Part shown: positions 5,986 to 6,392 of the stretch, piece by piece
Layout of the letters: each line of letters starts with the position of its first letter
Numbering within the stretch: the first letter of the stretch is position 1
Source: Oscillospiraceae bacterium
GTDB taxonomy: Bacteria; Bacillota; Clostridia; Oscillospirales; Ruminococcaceae
Reading direction: 5' to 3'
Assembly: GCA_022792755.1 (NCBI GenBank)
Contig: JAAWBP010000069.1
Coordinates: 1-6,392 of the forward strand
Length of the DNA stretch: 6,392 nt
Position numbers and translations under genes: made by a program
The notes under the pieces: model-generated
Database searches by the model: none
The model's input: only the letters and a program-made list of their open reading frames with translations
Told to the model about the DNA's origin: nothing

Positions 5986-6384
5986 TTATTGATGTAGACC
6001 TGCCTTGCCATTTCTAAGCAAATCTAAAACCGCGTCCTCTGTTTCTAAATCATAATCGCCCCAAATGCCGTTTCGATGGTATACAACGCCGTTTTCCCGG
6101 TTGATTGTGACATGCTCAATAAACCGTTCCATTCCATCCTCTTTGATACAGCGGACAAAGGCCCGCAGTTTGATTTTATCCGGAGCGAGCATGTCCACGC
6201 CGCACGGGGCATCCTCACATTCCCAGCAGCCGTTTATCCCTTTGTTTGTACAGCAGTTGTACTGATAGCAGCCTTCGGGAGACAATCTCTTTCCGCAGTG
6301 GTTATTCGACTTGCAGCTGCAGCCCCCGTCAGGGTAACAAAAATCGCAGATCAATCCGCAGTACGCGATTGCGTTCTCATTCAT
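5986..6384 (-). CDS. DUF3795 cysteine-rich protein
   Basis: This 132-residue small soluble protein has 13 cysteines. It opens with AYCGLICDFC (C9, C13, C16), continues with C22, C24, C30, C39, C44 and C45, then has the family's hallmark C-x2-C-x4-C in GCWECEDAPC (C53, C56, C61) and a last C79. A cysteine-free helical C-terminus follows. This pattern fits the DUF3795 family, whose role is unknown; zinc or iron-sulfur binding is likely from the cysteine spacing but not shown. The ATG at 6384 gives the family's usual short lead before AYCG. Only 8 bases of upstream sequence are visible, so the ribosome site is not seen and a slightly longer start cannot be excluded. GC is visibly lower than in the central genes. 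Seventy-one bases separate it from the next gene, and no terminator lies between, so cotranscription is possible. Confidence 0.85.
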   Translation of the reverse strand: MNENAIAYCGLICDFCYPDGGCSCKSNNHCGKRLSPEGCYQYNCCTNKGINGCWECEDAPCGVDMLAPDKIKLRAFVRCIKEDGMERFIEHVTINRENGVVYHRNGIWGDYDLETEDAVLDLLRNGKAGLHQ

Positions 6385-6392
6385 AAAGCATA

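Overview
The window looks like chromosomal DNA of a moderately high-GC member of the Bacillota, most likely an anaerobic clostridial lineage such as the Oscillospiraceae/Ruminococcaceae. This is inferred from the gene types: a zinc-ribbon membrane protein, a stand-alone THUMP-type rRNA methyltransferase, a two-subunit-type iron-sulfur fumarase alpha chain, a YwrD-like gamma-glutamyltransferase-family enzyme and a DUF3795 protein. It is not based on any marker gene. By eye, GC is well above 60% in the central genes and falls to roughly 40-50% in the last gene and in the 3' part of the first.

Layout. One gene on the + strand (1-905, entering from the left edge) encodes a protein with at least two tandem zinc ribbons, one membrane helix and an acidic helical outer domain. 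It converges on a block of five minus-strand genes, and the two sides share a strong bidirectional terminator (943-974). Read in their own direction, the minus-strand genes are a DUF3795 cysteine-rich protein (6384-5986), a gamma-glutamyltransferase-family enzyme (5914-4292), a metal-dependent amidohydrolase (4146-2989), a class I fumarate/tartrate dehydratase alpha subunit (2992-2150) and a THUMP-domain RNA methyltransferase (2125-1019). No protein gene is broken by a frameshift, and no stretch longer than about 145 bases lacks a gene. I see no tRNA, rRNA, CRISPR array or insertion sequence.

Transcription. A good sigma-A-type promoter with an extended -10 lies at 4220-4248, facing left, so amidohydrolase, fumarase alpha and methyltransferase probably form one operon (4-bp overlap, then a 24-bp gap) ending at 943-974. 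The upstream gene pair may have its own promoter outside or near the right edge.

Points of interest. The fumarase alpha subunit has all three cluster cysteines but lacks the usual adjacent beta-subunit gene. The gamma-glutamyltransferase-family protein keeps its catalytic threonine but lacks most residues that hold a gamma-glutamyl group in classical enzymes, so its substrate is probably different. The zinc-ribbon protein carries a recent-looking internal duplication that continues toward, and perhaps past, the window edge. I found no convincing new defence or mobile system. The genes look like ordinary metabolism and housekeeping with some unusual arrangements.
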